Source: Canna indica
Lineage: Eukaryota > Streptophyta > Magnoliopsida > Zingiberales > Cannaceae
NCBI GenBank assembly: GCA_034359265.1
Contig: CP136896.1
Coordinates: 6,169,501 to 6,233,500, forward strand
Direction of reading: 5' to 3'
Length of the DNA: 64,000 nucleotides
Below, piece after piece: positions 49,966 to 62,358 of the stretch. The notes beneath the pieces were generated by a model. It was not told the origin of the DNA. It made no database searches and worked only from the letters and a program-made list of their open reading frames with translations. Position 1 is the first letter of the stretch; every line of letters begins with the position of its first letter. The position numbers were made by a program, and so were the translations under genes.

Positions 49966-50780
49966 CTAGACGACACCCTTTTCCTGCGTTCTCAATACCT
50001 TGAGATGATAACAGTAAGTCAAATGATGGAATCAACTCCTTACGTTTTGTGCGTGAAACAAAGATGAAATTGCATACTGTCTCGAAGCGAGAGATTAAAA
50101 AAGGAGTAATTCACAAACAAAAAAATAATCAAGCATCGATACAGATATTTTCCTTCTCTCTGTGATGGAAGAAAAACCAAAAATCAAGCATGACATCAAA
50201 ATCCATGGGAGATGAAAGCAATCTCGAAAACCAGAGGAAGTTTGACCAGAGAATCCAACTAGCAGAGCTGAAAAGGTTGTAGCAATATTGCAGTCAGAAT
50301 CATATTCAAAAACCAGAGAGACGAACAAATTACTGCCTGTAGTTCTCCAAACAGATAAAAACAAAGAACGTCCTGTAGTCACCCAAATTCAAGTGAAAAT
50401 TCCGGTAAAAATCTCCCCTTTTTTCTTTCCTAGAGGAAATTAACCAAATTAATCAAACACGGTCATTAAGAGAGGGAACACAGCGCACTCCAACAAAGCC
50501 TTTCAATTGAAATATCACCTGAATAGATCCAAAGTTCCACAAAAAGTAATTTTTGATTTCAAGCTCAACAGCAAGCAACTTCGGGTAACGAAAGAACACG
50601 AGACGAATGAACGATCAGGAAGCGCCTCTCACCAAATCCCGGAGGACAAGAGCCGCAGCAGATGAGGGCGTCGGTCGGAGGTAGTCCCAAAGCTTCAGAC
50701 CTGCCCTCGCTTTCCTCCTCTTCCTCCTCTCTTATGCTGTTGCTGCCGTGCGACAGTGCGTGCGCTGGAATGGAGGAGAG
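49966..50780 (-). promoter_or_regulatory. HDS 5' leader, probably with an intron, and promoter
   Basis: On the minus strand a GC-rich exon-like segment (about 50,760-50,633) ends at a strong donor, GGTGAGAGG. A plausible acceptor (CGCAG or CTCAAG) lies at about 49,984-50,006, just before the start codon. This suggests a leader intron of about 630 bp. The AT-rich sequence between has no coding evidence. Promoter sequence should lie beyond 50,760. Confidence 0.5.
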
Positions 50781-53042
50781 AGAAAAGGGTCCCTCTTGTC
50801 AACCAACCAATCGGTGAATGTAGCCGTCCCTCACCTTCTTGCCAATGCCACGTTCTTATATCGCGAACACGAGTCACCAGATAATTTTTTGTCCCTTTCC
50901 ATATCTTTTTTTTTTCACTTTTTTAAAATCACCCTTCTATATTATTTTAATTTTGTTTACTTTTTTCCTGCCGTTCATAAAAAAGCAATTATTTAAGGGG
51001 TAGGATTTACTACTAATTTTACCAAGAGAAAGCAAATTTACATGCATACCCTTTTGGAATCAGTGTAGATTTTAAATTAGTTACCCATTGGTTCTTTAAT
51101 TTGACTAATTCATCTATTTCAATTGATCCAAATAAAAAATTAATATTAAAAATTAATAGATTTTCATCAGCTTCAACTCAAAGTAAAAAAAAAAAAAATT
51201 TAGAATCATGAGTCTTTAATTTGTTTCACACAGGCAAATCTATATATAAAATCTAAAGAAATTTCACCTTAAACTAAGGGTAAATTCCAAGCCTTAAACC
51301 AATTATATGAATATTAAAAACTGATGTGAGACGACTTTTTGAAGATTCGAATCCGCCTTTCTTTTTATGTCCTTCCATATGTGTTTTTATTTTAAAGCAA
51401 ATATTAATTATTACCAAAAAAATATTAATTATTACCACATAATTTAACTAATTATTAATATTTTATGAACCATTTTCCAAAATCGGATTCTAGGGAATGA
51501 AAATTCTCAGATCTAGATAAAGAGCGTGGAAATTCTCAGATTTGGAACAAAATATTTATAATAATCTTTTTACCCGACAAAATTCTCTCACGCATTAGAG
51601 ACTTTCGTCGAATTTTTTTTTCTGCAAAAACTAAAATTATATTATAGCTTTAGCCAATGGCCAAAGAATCATGATACAAAATATTCTCGAGCTCCTGTGG
51701 TAGATTGGACATCAAATATATATATATAATTAAAAAATATTAATTTTAATTTATGAAATATTTTAAATGATAAAAAGATATGTTAGAGTATAAAAAAAAT
51801 AGTTTCGACTAAATTTCTTAATGCATTAGAATGCATAAAGTATATAAAATTAAATTAAAATTAAAATTTATGAAATATTTTATATATTTTTTTTGGACCA
51901 CTATACTTTTTTTGTATTATAAAAAGATCATTTCATGAGTTAAAATTAATTATTTGTGAGTCATGAAGTTATTATATACTTTGAGCAAAAAAATCTCTAA
52001 CACATTAGAGAATTTTGCTCGAAGTCTATAAAATTAAATTTAAATCAAAAATAAAAAAATTTAAAATTAGAATACTTTTAATTTAAATTCTATTATCCAA
52101 AATATGATTGCTTAAATTTTTGTAACTTAAGATTGATCATACCTATTTTGCACATCTACGTGAGTCTTCTGTCCATTAGAAACTTTTATCGGAATTTTAA
52201 ATAATTTTTGAAATATATTTTATATAATACAATAGTTTTATTATGGTTAAAAAATATTTTAAACTAAAATATTTTATTATTTTTAATTTAAATTTACTAT
52301 TATAAATATTAGACAAAAATCTCTAGGGGCTTTTAAGAATGGGTCAAATCGGTATTAAAAATTTTAAGTTTCCATTCCAAAAAATCAATTATATTCTAGA
52401 TCTGAAAATTTTCATTAAAATTATTCTAATTTCTAAAAATTGCTGTTTGAAAAACTAGAAAACCATATATCGCTTTCCATTTATTCCTCCTAAAACCAAA
52501 ACCTTTTTTATAAAGAGAAATGTTCTATATAATTAGATAAATTCTGTTTTCTCCCTCTCTATATATAGTTATTTTTGTCATTATTTTATAACAAATAAAC
52601 AATATTAAATATGAAATATCATTATCAATTTTTTCAATAAACAATGTGGCTGTAATTGTACTCAGCATATACTATTAATTATTTCAATAAATTAAATATG
52701 AAAAATCATTAAATTTGATATTAGGGGAACGCCAAATAGACACTGCATATTGAAATTCAGAATGAGTAAAGTGTAATTAAGGCAAATTACAATTGTTACA
52801 TTATAATTTTTCCTGGTGCTTACGCTGTAATCTAAGATAATATTTAATTGGATAGAATAGATAAGATAAAATAATATTCTTTATATCTTATTTATTCTCT
52901 TAGTTGATTATAACTTATAGACAAAAAAAATAGGTCGATCATAAAAAATAAATAAATAATATTATTTTTCATACAGGGAGAATATTATTTTTTTTATCTC
53001 AACTTAAATAATTTAAAATTTTAAAAATTTTCAAGAATAAAT
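50781..53042. other. AT-rich intergenic DNA
   Basis: No gene or RNA is recognised. A loose motif (CTCTMACRCATTAGAGA followed by TTTYGTCGAA or TTTGCTCGAA) recurs at about 51,586, 51,998 and in weaker form near 51,820 and 52,170, probably traces of an old repeat. Confidence 0.45.
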
Positions 53043-53333
53043 AAATTTGGAAAACCATAACTGTTTTAACAGAAATTCGGAAATTTATAAATTAGTTTAT
53101 GTATTTAGAAACGCCTTTATATTTTTTTTCACAATGCTTAAATTGTCCCCTGTTTTGAAAAATTTAACGGCTATTTTTTTTGAATCAGATTAACAACTCA
53201 ATGAACAGTTGACTATTTTCAGAATAAAAGGCAATTAGGACATTTTGTTAAAAAAATATGATTTTACTAAATACATAAATTAATTTATGATTTTCCCAAT
53301 TTCGATTAAAGTCATTACGGTATTTCCAAATTT
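53043..53333. repeat. Small foldback repeat
   Basis: Left-arm motifs AAATTTGGAAAACCATAA and TTTATGTATTTAG are matched in inverted order on the right by CTAAATACATAAATTAATTT and TTTCCAAATTT. The arms are about 65-70 bp. The middle is AT-rich with GTCCCCTGTTTT-like and AATTAGGACATTTTG-like words also inverted. It is MITE-like, but no target duplication was established. Confidence 0.6.
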
Positions 53334-55074
53334 CTCGTATTTATAGTGAAAGAATTGAATTAAAAGGAAAAGATTGAAATGGTAATTAGCGGGAGGTGGC
53401 GTGGGCAAGCTTGGCGTGGGCAAGCTTTGCGCTTAAGCGCCGTGGCATGCCAAGCATCGAGTAGAATATTCTTCGCAAATGCTCCCCTTGAAAGGGGACA
53501 AAATAATTTCTCCTTATTAATAATTAATTAAATATATATTTTGGCCGTCGAGTGTCAAGCTTGAACTCTATATAAAGTCACAATTATTAGTCGAAAGTCT
53601 CGTGTTCAATTATTTATTTCAGCATTGATCAGCAAACGCGAGAATTACTGCCATTCTTGTTGTGTAAGCAGATGGGCCACAGTCAGGTGGGATCGAGTCG
53701 GATCAGACTTATTTTCAACTCAAATTCAACATATTTAATTATTTTTGAATTATATTTTTTTATAAAATAAAAAACGCTGGTTCATAACATATTACTGAAA
53801 CGCAAAAAGAGTTTTCTAGAGTGAACCGGTTTGATAAGAACAGCGACCGGACGAGTCGCTGATTCATGAACTATTTGGTGTAGGAAACAAGGAGAGCCAC
53901 AATCGGATCCTGTGTTTTTTATTCCTTTAAGCCAAATAAAATGATTCCTCTCTTCTTCTTTTTATGTTCGCTGATTTTTTTATATTTGTTTTAACTTCCT
54001 TTAAACCCCACAAAATATTTTCATTTAATAAGAAAATCCATGAAAATGCAGAAAATTAGATTTGTTTTCTTTTCCTGGTTATACTCTTTATTGGCCATAA
54101 TATTAAAAATCAATTAATTCAATTCATATTTAATTAAATTAAAATAAAGTTGCCAAAAAGAAATTGTGTATCAGTTAGTTGTTCAAGGAAGTAGTCTGCT
54201 GTCTCCTGTAAAAATGGGGCAACAACAATGAGTGACTCGCTGACCGTTGACTATGACAGTGTCGGCGTGTCGCAGCCATTTCAGATTGAAATTAAACGCC
54301 GTGGCAAATATGCCGTCAATAGATTAATTCATACATAAAATATTTTCATCGTTCTGGTCTTGACAAAATAGAATAAAACACGTGGAGCCATCAAGTCAAA
54401 TCATGCATCTCACATTTCAACGGGCATCATGCATGCAGCAGCCTCCGGGTTTCTGCAACTGTATATGTGATAATAATAATATATCTTATTTAATTATTAG
54501 GCACACTTAATTTGACTCGTTAGAGAAGTCGGAAAATATTTGTAGCAGCGTGATATTCCCGTCGTTATAAACGTTGGCGTCAAACACGTACGACTGCACC
54601 TTTTGTATTGTATATGTTAATTAAAATGGTTGATTGCGTCTGCCGTGTACTTATTTATTTATTTAATTATTATTGTAAATAAATATATTTGCCAAAATGA
54701 CATTCCATACAGATTTTAGTGCTATACGCAATTAATCAAAAGTAAGAAAACACATCAGGAATATCTCGGATCGAAATTATTTTATTGATAATTCTCAGAT
54801 TCGGAATATGTGGCTTTTATTCCCGGAACTAAAACGATATTTTTGAAATTCCAAGTTTGCCCTTTCTTTTCGTTTTCGTTGATGAATCGATTTTCATTTC
54901 CTCTCCAAATTAGCTTTCCTCAAAAAAAAAAAAAACCTCCAGGTTTTTAATTGAAAAGATTTGAAATTTATCAATTTATATTACTAAAAAGATGGACTAA
55001 AAATTCATATCTTATCTCGTCCTTTTGGTCAAAACTCTTTAAGTAGTTAAAGATTTTTTTTCAAAACACTAGTG
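53334..55074. other. AT-rich intergenic DNA
   Basis: No gene is recognised. A short duplication (GGCGTGGGCAAGCTT twice) lies at about 53,398-53,426. Confidence 0.45.
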
Positions 55075-55654
55075 TTATGCCTGAGGATTGAAGTAATCCA
55101 GCCAGGCTCGGTACGTGTCTTTCCTGGTAAGGTGCAACTCCGTTAGGAGAGTCTGCAAAAGACACTTCGACGCTCAAGTAAGGAAGACTCCAAGATGAAG
55201 GTAATAGAAAATGAAACTTAGGGTATTTTGAGGCGTGTCGTGTTTGTATTTATTGTAGGTGGAGGTGATGACATCGTCCGACAATCTCGCGGGGTTATTG
55301 CTCATAATGGGTCGAGGCTGATCCCGGAGATGGTGGGCTTGTAATAGCGTATCCCTTGCGATAAGAAAGGATGTGGATGTCTTTATATGGTCGGGTGAGA
55401 CCCTCGAGCGAAGCCGTCTGGTCTAGCTCGAGTCAGATTTATATGACAATGGTCTTCACCCCGAGCATAGTCGTATAGTTTGGCTTGAGTCGGGTTGTGG
55501 GGTGCTGCTGGCACTACTAGAAAAATGGTCATTAGCAACGGCTGATGCCGTTGCTGAGCCGTTGCTGAGCCGTTGCTGAAGGGAATCAGCAACGGCTCAG
55601 CCGTTGCAATAAAGCCGTGACAGAAAGTCGCGTTGCTGATGACTTAGCAACGGA

Positions 55655-55924
55655 TCAGCAACGGTCGCGTGACTCCCCGTGACAAGTCCATAGAAAATAT
55701 CTTGGTGTAAATCCTTTGGTATATAGATGCAGAGTGACAGTCTCCCGATCCAAAAATCGGCCATTCGAACAAATGCGGCACGGACATCGGATTTGATCAC
55801 CCATGCTAACGAAATTCCGATTCGAATAGGCGAAATTTAGGAAGTACGTTACGCCTAATCGAAACTCATTCGTTAAAGCTCCACGATCAAAACGTCGGTA
55901 CATCCAACTTCGATCAGCCGACAT
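55655..55924 (-). pseudogene. CACTA transposase-associated domain fragment
   Basis: From ATG 55924 the frame reads MSADRSWMYRRFDRGALTNE, then RLGVTYFLNFAYSN, and a zinc-binding-like region RCPCRICSNGRF. This is the transposase-associated domain found at the N-terminus of TNPD/TNP2-type CACTA transposases (RSWMYxR, then FVxFA, then CPCxxCxN). The rest of the transposase has been deleted: the element's end lies only 140 bp beyond. Confidence 0.85.
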
Positions 55925-55998
55925 GATTCTGTCAATCAATGACAATTTCTTTGGTTAATGTCTTTAGGTGAGATGGTCCTATTCCATTCGGGATTTAT

Positions 55999-56188
55999 GT
56001 TATTCGTACTGCACTTACGTTTTTATTTTAACTGTTAACTAATTATTCTAAATTTCGACAGCATCTCCCTACAGTTCTCCGAATACGCATATCATCTGGG
56101 CGCGTATCGGAGAACAAGAGAGATGTTGCCGAAATTTAGAATAATTAGTTAACAGTTAAAATAAAAACGTAAGTGCAGTACAAATAAC
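55999..56188. repeat. 190-bp near-perfect palindrome in the CACTA element
   Basis: The arms are about 90 bp (55,999-56,088 and 56,100-56,188). The outer arm pairs GTTATTCGTACTGCAC with GTGCAGTACAAATAAC. The inner arm pairs CTAATTATTCTAAATTTCG with its complement, and TTCTCCGAATACGC with GCGTATCGGAGAA. The unpaired loop is about 10 bp. It lies just upstream of the transposase start codon on the minus strand. Confidence 0.9.
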
Positions 56189-56396
56189 TATATTCCCAAA
56201 TTGTCCAATCAGGGACAATTCAAGAATTGTACGTCGTATAAAAGATCATCTACTTCTTTTACACGAACATACAATCCCCGAACGGATCTAAGGTTTTGCT
56301 AAATCATATCCGACTGATCGATGCGTACGTGAAACATATCAACTCGTCGGATGGATGATTATTTTCTAAATGTTTCGAGACAGTTCGAGTCCATAT

Positions 56397-56655
56397 TGGA
56401 CGATTTCGGCGCGCGTCCGAAGTGGACGATTCCGGCGCGAGTCCGAATTGGACGATTCCGGCGCGGGTCCGAAGTGGACGATTTCGGCGCGAGTCCGAAT
56501 TGGACGATTCCGGCGCGCGTCCGAAGTGGACGATTCCGGCGCGAGTCCGAATTGGACGATTCCGGCGCGAGTCCGAATTGGACGATTCCGGCGCGCGTCC
56601 GAAGTGGACGATTCCGGCGCGCGTCCGAAGTGGACGATTCCGGCGCGCGTCCGAA
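56397..56655. repeat. 26-bp minisatellite, about 10 copies
   Basis: The unit GACGATTCCGGCGCGMGTCC plus GAAKTG repeats about ten times. Two alternating variants occur (GCGCGC...GAAGTG and GCGCGA...GAATTG). Since 26 is not a multiple of three and the unit has no stop in any frame, all three plus-strand frames stay open with the same 26-residue periodicity. This is a property of the repeat and not evidence of a protein. Confidence 0.95.
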
Positions 56656-57960
56656 ATTAATCTAAACCCTAATAATTAATCTAACAAATTAAACAATTAA
56701 TCTAAACAATTAATTAACATTTATAAAATAATTAATTAACAATTTCAAAAACAATATGTATATATTCCGGCGCCGGAGTCCACCCTCCGGCGCCGGCGTA
56801 CAGTGGCCGGACACACTGTCCGGCCACTGTAGAAGGTCCGGCGGCGGCCATAGGCCGACCGCCGCCGGCCGAAACCCTAGAAATAGGGTTTCGGTCGGAT
56901 TTTAACATCACCGGCCGAAACCGTATAGGCCGGCCGATCAACATACCGGCAGCAGCGGCAGCGGCGCGGCGGCGAGAGGCGTCGGCGTCGGCAGCAACGG
57001 CAGCAGCGGCGAAGTTCTCGGCAGGAGGCGGCGGCGGCAGCAGCGGGAGGAAGAAGGGTCGGGCGCGAGAGCGTGCCCTATATAAACTTATCAGCAACGG
57101 CTCACTCGCCCGTTAGAAAGCCGTTGCTGATAAGTTATCATCAGCAACGGCTCACTTATCCGTTAGCAAGCCGTTGCTGAAAATTAAAAAATCAGCAACG
57201 GCTCGCCTTTCCGTCCGAAAGCCGTTGCTGATAATTAAAATAATCAGCAACGGCTCGGTTTTCCGTTAGAACACCGTTGCAGATACAGATATCTGCAACG
57301 GCTCGGGCGGCCGTAAGAATGCCGTTGCAAATAGCAACGGCTTGAGCGGCCGTTGCTAATAGCCGTTGCTGAAGACCAAGTTTCTAGTAGTGTGGGTCTA
57401 ATCCGATCGAGCCCAATAATTCTAGTCCAGTCCACAACCCCGGGCTTGGTTATAGTCTGGAGGACTATGTGTCAAGCTCCAAGTGATGTCGGCCTTCGAC
57501 TTTCACTGATCACGTGTATGGTGCACGACTTCTTATGTGACTCTTCGCTATTCGAGTCGAATGTGACATCTGTGTGAGAGGGAAAAGTGCTTTTTTGGAT
57601 GTTCGTCATTTGTATGGTAGATGTAGTTTGATAGAAAATAATTATAAGTAAAAAATCTAGTAGGTGGTTTCTGAGACGTCCGAGCGCCAGTTGTGACAGG
57701 ACATATTTTCGCCCGTGTGCCTATTGGAGAGGTTGATTTCGTTTTGGGTCTACAAATAGCCCCCACGTGTGATGTGTGCATTGTCAAGCATGGAGTGAGA
57801 GGTTTCAAAAATCACTATTCCTCCAAATGTTACTTTTGTCTTGTTGGTGGATGGTTTGCCACTCGCCATGGGTTTGAACCATCGGGCTTAAGAATGAAGG
57901 CAGAAGACGAGGTTTCGACCATGGCTCTATGCCATTGGGCTTACAATGAAGCTGTCTTCG

Positions 57961-58924
57961 TAGTTTAGGCATCTGGGGTGATGTCGTGCTCTCAATCTAA
58001 TTAAGTAAGAAAACTAAATTGAAATTTGATATAATGGTATGCTGCGGCATGAATTTTGGTTGCACAGCACAACTCCAAACAAGCCCAGGTAGGCTCATTA
58101 AAATCTAATTAATTATTATTAAAAACAATATATTTATATTTAAATCATATTATGTTGTTTATAGTTATTAAATTTTATTTTTTGAACATTTTTTTAGTTA
58201 TATGGTAAGTCATTATAAATTTATGACGAATTAAATATTTATAGTTCAAGAATAACTGTGTAATTAAATTATATTTAATTATTTTATAACTTTCCCTGCT
58301 TTATATTAGATCTACTTTATTGTCCCTACATTTAGGATTATAATTTTAAATATTTTAATTATATCCATAAATTATATTTTGACTATGCCCCAATTTTTAT
58401 AACCAATTGAAATTAAATTTTCACACTTTATATTTTTTATTATTTTATAAATAAAAAGTAATTTTATTATTTTGATAATTAGATTTCGTTATATTCATTG
58501 TAAAATTTTATATAAAATTATGTTGTACTCCAATAAAAATATGATAAATTGTATTCTTTTTATTAATATTTTTTTATTGACGCTTAATTTACTTGCTTCT
58601 CTTTATTTGAAAAAATATAACCTTATTAATTATCTCATAAGTAATCATTTGGGTACATTTTGATCCTCCCAATTATTTATTTGTGAATTCAAAGATAATA
58701 AAAATTAAAAAAATATATGAATATAACAAAATTGAAAATGTTAAGTGTTGATTAACAATGAAATAGACAAAAGACACGTAAATAGCTTCAAATACAAAAA
58801 TATATCTTTGAGTGACTTATTTTTTTGCGTATGATATTATTCTAATCGTGAAATGTTGTAGAAAATTTTGTCAGTACGTGAAAGATGATCCTAAATGAGT
58901 ATGAAAGAATAACGTACAGATCAA
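57961..58924. other. AT-rich intergenic DNA
   Basis: No gene is recognised. Low-complexity AT sequence lies between the gypsy remnant and a LINE remnant. Confidence 0.45.
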
Positions 58925-60960
58925 ATGATCAACTTTAAAAAGTCTGAACTATTTTTTCCTAGTGAATACCCAAACAAAAAGAAAGATGAGATATGTAACT
59001 TGATGGGCATAAAATAAGGAGTTTTTACTTTCAAATACTTGGGCACCTGTATAGGTAAAGGTAAAGTTTCAGTAAATGATCAAAGACAGATTATTAACAA
59101 AGCAGGAACCAAACTAAATTATTGGGCAAGTAAGAATATCTCCCAAGCTAGAAACAATCCTTAACTTGGTGTTAAACTCAGCCCCCATCAATACCCTTGC
59201 TTCAACCTTGATTAGTGACAAAGTCATTAAAGAATATGAGCAGGTTGCAAGAAATTATTTTCGGAGATCAAACTCCAAGACTCATGGTTTTCATTTAATC
59301 TGTTGGAAGAAACTAATTCTCAGCAAAGCAACTGGAGGACTTGGCATAAGAGATCTGAAGTTGATAAAATTTTCTCTGCATGCTAAGAAAATTCTTCCCC
59401 TCCTGAACAAGGACACTCACTGGCCAACCTCTTGAACCAAAGATATAAAAATATTCATCCTTGGAATGGATTGACTGGTAGTTATAGAAGCTGGATAGTG
59501 AAGGGAATATTTGCAGCTATGCGTAGTCTCAAAATTGGTTTGAGAATTAAAATAGGGAATGACAAAAGTACCAACATCTGGAATGATCCCCGGGTGCAGT
59601 GCATCCCTTTAAGCAGATGACCAACCTTTGTTAACACCGAGATGATGCAGGAGGTTAATTGGGTCAGTGACATAATTGAGAATGGTGAATGGAACTCAGG
59701 CCTGATCAAAAATCTCTTTGGTAAAGACCTTGTGAAGACCATCAAACAATTTTATCTGCCTAAGAGGGATATAATTGACAAATGGATTTGATGCCTGAAT
59801 AATAAGGGGAAGTTAAATTGCAAAACAACTTATAACTATTTGAAGAATGAAGATAGAGATATTTTTTATTTATCTTTTGACCGGAAATTCATGTGGAATT
59901 TAAAAGTGCTACCAAAGATAAAAAATTTCATATAGAAACTATTGAATGAAAGACTTCCTACAATAAATTAGCTTTCAAAGATCAGTAAAGTTGAAGAGCA
60001 CAAATGTTATATCTGCAATGAAGATACTGATAGTATCAAGCATATCTTTCTCGAATGCAGCCTAGCAAAAAAATCTCCGGTGCACTTTGAAAAATTGTTT
60101 AAATATCCATTTTGAATTCATGAACCTTTGGTTTTCAAGAAAATGGTTTGAAGAAGGAAAGCTACTTGATAAGGACAGTAAAGTGAACCTGATAATTAAG
60201 TTGTATTGCAGCAGGCCTTTGGTTCCTTTGGAAAAAAAGAAATGATAAGTGTTTCAAAGGCAAAGGTTTTGGACATAATACCCTGGCTCACAAAATCCTG
60301 GCTGAAGTCATCAACTTTACACATTTAAAGAATTATTTTCCTGACAAAGTAAAGTTACAATCTATCAATAGTCTCTCTGTTAATGATAAGATGGATGGTT
60401 TGAACCTGGAACAGAGAACCAAGTATACAATTGTTTGTGGTGCTGCTTGTACCAATGGAGTGGGGTTTGGTATCTTAAATGAGAGGGATGAGGAATTGGT
60501 GTTTGGTTATGGAAAGTCAAATTCTGCAAATGTATTAACTGTAGAGCTCAAAGCCATATGGTTGAGTCTGTTAAAAGCCAAGAGTATGAATCTTAAGCAT
60601 CTCAAAATCTTTTCTGATTGCAAAATAGCCTTTGACATTAGTTTGCTAAAGACCTTGTTAAAGACATACTCTTATTATCTCATTCTTTGGACATTAAAGG
60701 TTGGTATCACTTGAAGAGAGAAGCCAATACAAGAGCTCATCAACTTGCTTGATATCTTCCTGGAGGATTCTGCTGCTTTCAAAGTCAAGACTTTCTCTAG
60801 TCTTTTGCATTTTAATTCTGATCTAAATAGGTCTCTAAATAAGCCTAATGAGCTTCTAAATATAAACAATTTTCAGAATGTAGACAATTATCCTCCTTTT
60901 CCTCCATTGATGTATAACAAAAACTTGGATGACACATTCTATTATTCTAATAAAGTTTAG
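58925..60960 (+). pseudogene. LINE ORF2 C-terminal remnant (RT thumb, zinc knuckle, RNase H)
   Basis: Translation in shifting frames gives FKYLGTCIGKGK (reverse-transcriptase end), ATGGLGIRDLKLI, and WNDPRVQCIPL. A zf-RVT-like EEHKCYICNEDTDSIKHIF follows at about 59,990-60,050. The RNase H part has NERDEELVFGYGKSNSANVL, VELKAIWLSLL (acid residue Glu) and IFSDCKIAFDI (Asp). The usual first catalytic Asp position is altered (VCGAACTN). Several frameshifts and stops show it is dead. The order matches plant L1-type LINEs with a C-terminal RNase H. Confidence 0.85.
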
Positions 60961-62358
60961 TCACATCTGATGAAATATGGTGGTATTTGGGAAGTTGACG
61001 AGAAGTGCACGATCACTGATCCACTGCAATCTCTATTCAATTTCTGAATATAACCTAATTTTAAAATTGGTTATTTCAAAAGAAAAATATTGATCAATTC
61101 ACAATTTATTTTATATAATAGGTATGATCAATTTCACTTTAAATCAAACAAATTGAAATATAAAAAAAATAGAAATTTTATATTAAAAAATAGTCATCAT
61201 TTAAAATATTACATTATTTTAAAAAAACATTTATAAATCTTATTTTTGATTTTTAAAATCAATATTCAACTTAGGTACTATTTAAATAAAAAATATTATT
61301 TAAGTTTAAAATAAAATGATTATTCAATTTAAATCAAAATTTAATGACCGCGATTGTTAATATAAATCTGAAGTAAAATGTTGAAAATTTAGTGACCAAA
61401 GACTCTCTTGTCTTGTCAAGCCTCAATTCTAAGGTGCCCTCTCAACCTTTATCTCCTCTCATTACTCCTGCATCTCCGGCTAAGAACTCTCTCTTTCCCC
61501 TTCACTAAATTATTATTGTATTAATGTCGTGAATTCAATTCTATACTAATAATGTTGTATTGTTAATTTGCGCAACATGAATAAATACACATTAGGCAAC
61601 CTAGAAAATAACTTAGCGAGCGTACATATTCTCTCTTGAATTTATAGAAGCTAATTCTGATCTTTCGCATATTAAAAAAAACTCAAGTTAAAACTCTTTA
61701 TAACAAACCCATTGCATTCGAAAACAAATTAACCTTAAATGGTGGGAGATAGCCAAAACTAGGTTGGCTTGGGTTGGGTCAGGTTTGAGAGGTGGAAAAT
61801 TTTTAACCCGACTCGACCCGATCCGATTACACTTGGTCGAGTCAGATCTATTTTTTCCTTAAACTCGACCCATCCCGACCCGTGAACACCTAGACATTCT
61901 CCTTAGTTTGTTTAGAGCCAATAAGAAAAGTATTATTACCATTAAAAATATTATTGAGAAATACAAAATCCTTATTGGCTAGGTGCTCAAGTAGTAGTAG
62001 CATCTGGGTATGTTGTCTAGGTTTTGGGTTCAATCCCTAGTTGTACCGCTTTGTGCATCTTCCACGTCATTGTACGTCTTGTAATACGCTTTGTGTGTAT
62101 ATTATCGTGTTCACGCTTTGTAATGGTTGTGTTATAAAGTCACTTTTTTATTTTGAAAAAAAGATTGTTAATTTTCAAAAGTCTGAAATTTATTTCCTGA
62201 TAAAACCTCGTCTCTGTAAAAGCATATATCTATTCCAAACTTAATAAGAAATGTGATAGATACCCCTTCGAATATGTGGGTGTAGAAATTGCCCCAAGGA
62301 GAGCACCATCTTCCAACTATGATTACATCACTTCACGTATAGATACTAAATTAGTACA
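60961..62358. other. AT-rich intergenic DNA with a short GC-richer repeat
   Basis: Between 61,750 and 61,900 lies a repeat-like stretch with GGGTTGGGTCAGG, then AACCCGACTCGACCCG and TCGACCCATCCCGACCCG, which form inverted matches. No gene is recognised. Confidence 0.45.

Larger units (their letters stand above)
55512..57392 (-). mobile_element. Internally deleted CACTA (En/Spm) transposon
   Basis: The ends CACTACTAGAAAAATGGTC and, read inward, CACTACTAGAAACTTGGTC are flanked by TGG on both sides (55509-55511 and 57393-57395). The gypsy repeat supplies the uninterrupted site as CTGTTGGGTCTAATCC, confirming a 3-bp duplication. Subterminal arrays of CAGCAACGGCT in both orientations occupy the first 170 and last 290 bp. 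Inside are a transposase N-terminal fragment, a 190-bp palindrome, a 26-bp minisatellite and a GC-rich region (56,760-57,060). Confidence 0.95.
55075..57960 (-). mobile_element. Gypsy LTR plus a little internal sequence, split by a CACTA element
   Basis: 55,075-55,511 and 57,393-57,780 together match the LTR of the 26.3-28.5 kb gypsy remnant (AATCTCGCGGGG, CGAGCCCAATA, GTCCAGTCCA). 57,780-57,960 matches its gag end (TTTTGTCTTGTTGG, CGGGCTTAA). The left end TGTTATGCCTGAGGATTGAA supplies the complete LTR terminus missing from the 3' copy at 26.3 kb. Without the CACTA insertion the LTR is about 0.8 kb. No second LTR is nearby, so this is a truncated element. Confidence 0.75.

Noticed and set aside
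56397..56655. CRISPR-like array
   Set aside because: Units are directly adjacent with no spacers, in a plant transposon.
56351..56679. Three overlapping open frames of 85-104 codons
   Set aside because: They are readings of the 26-bp minisatellite in different frames, inside a CACTA element. No start context or family supports them.
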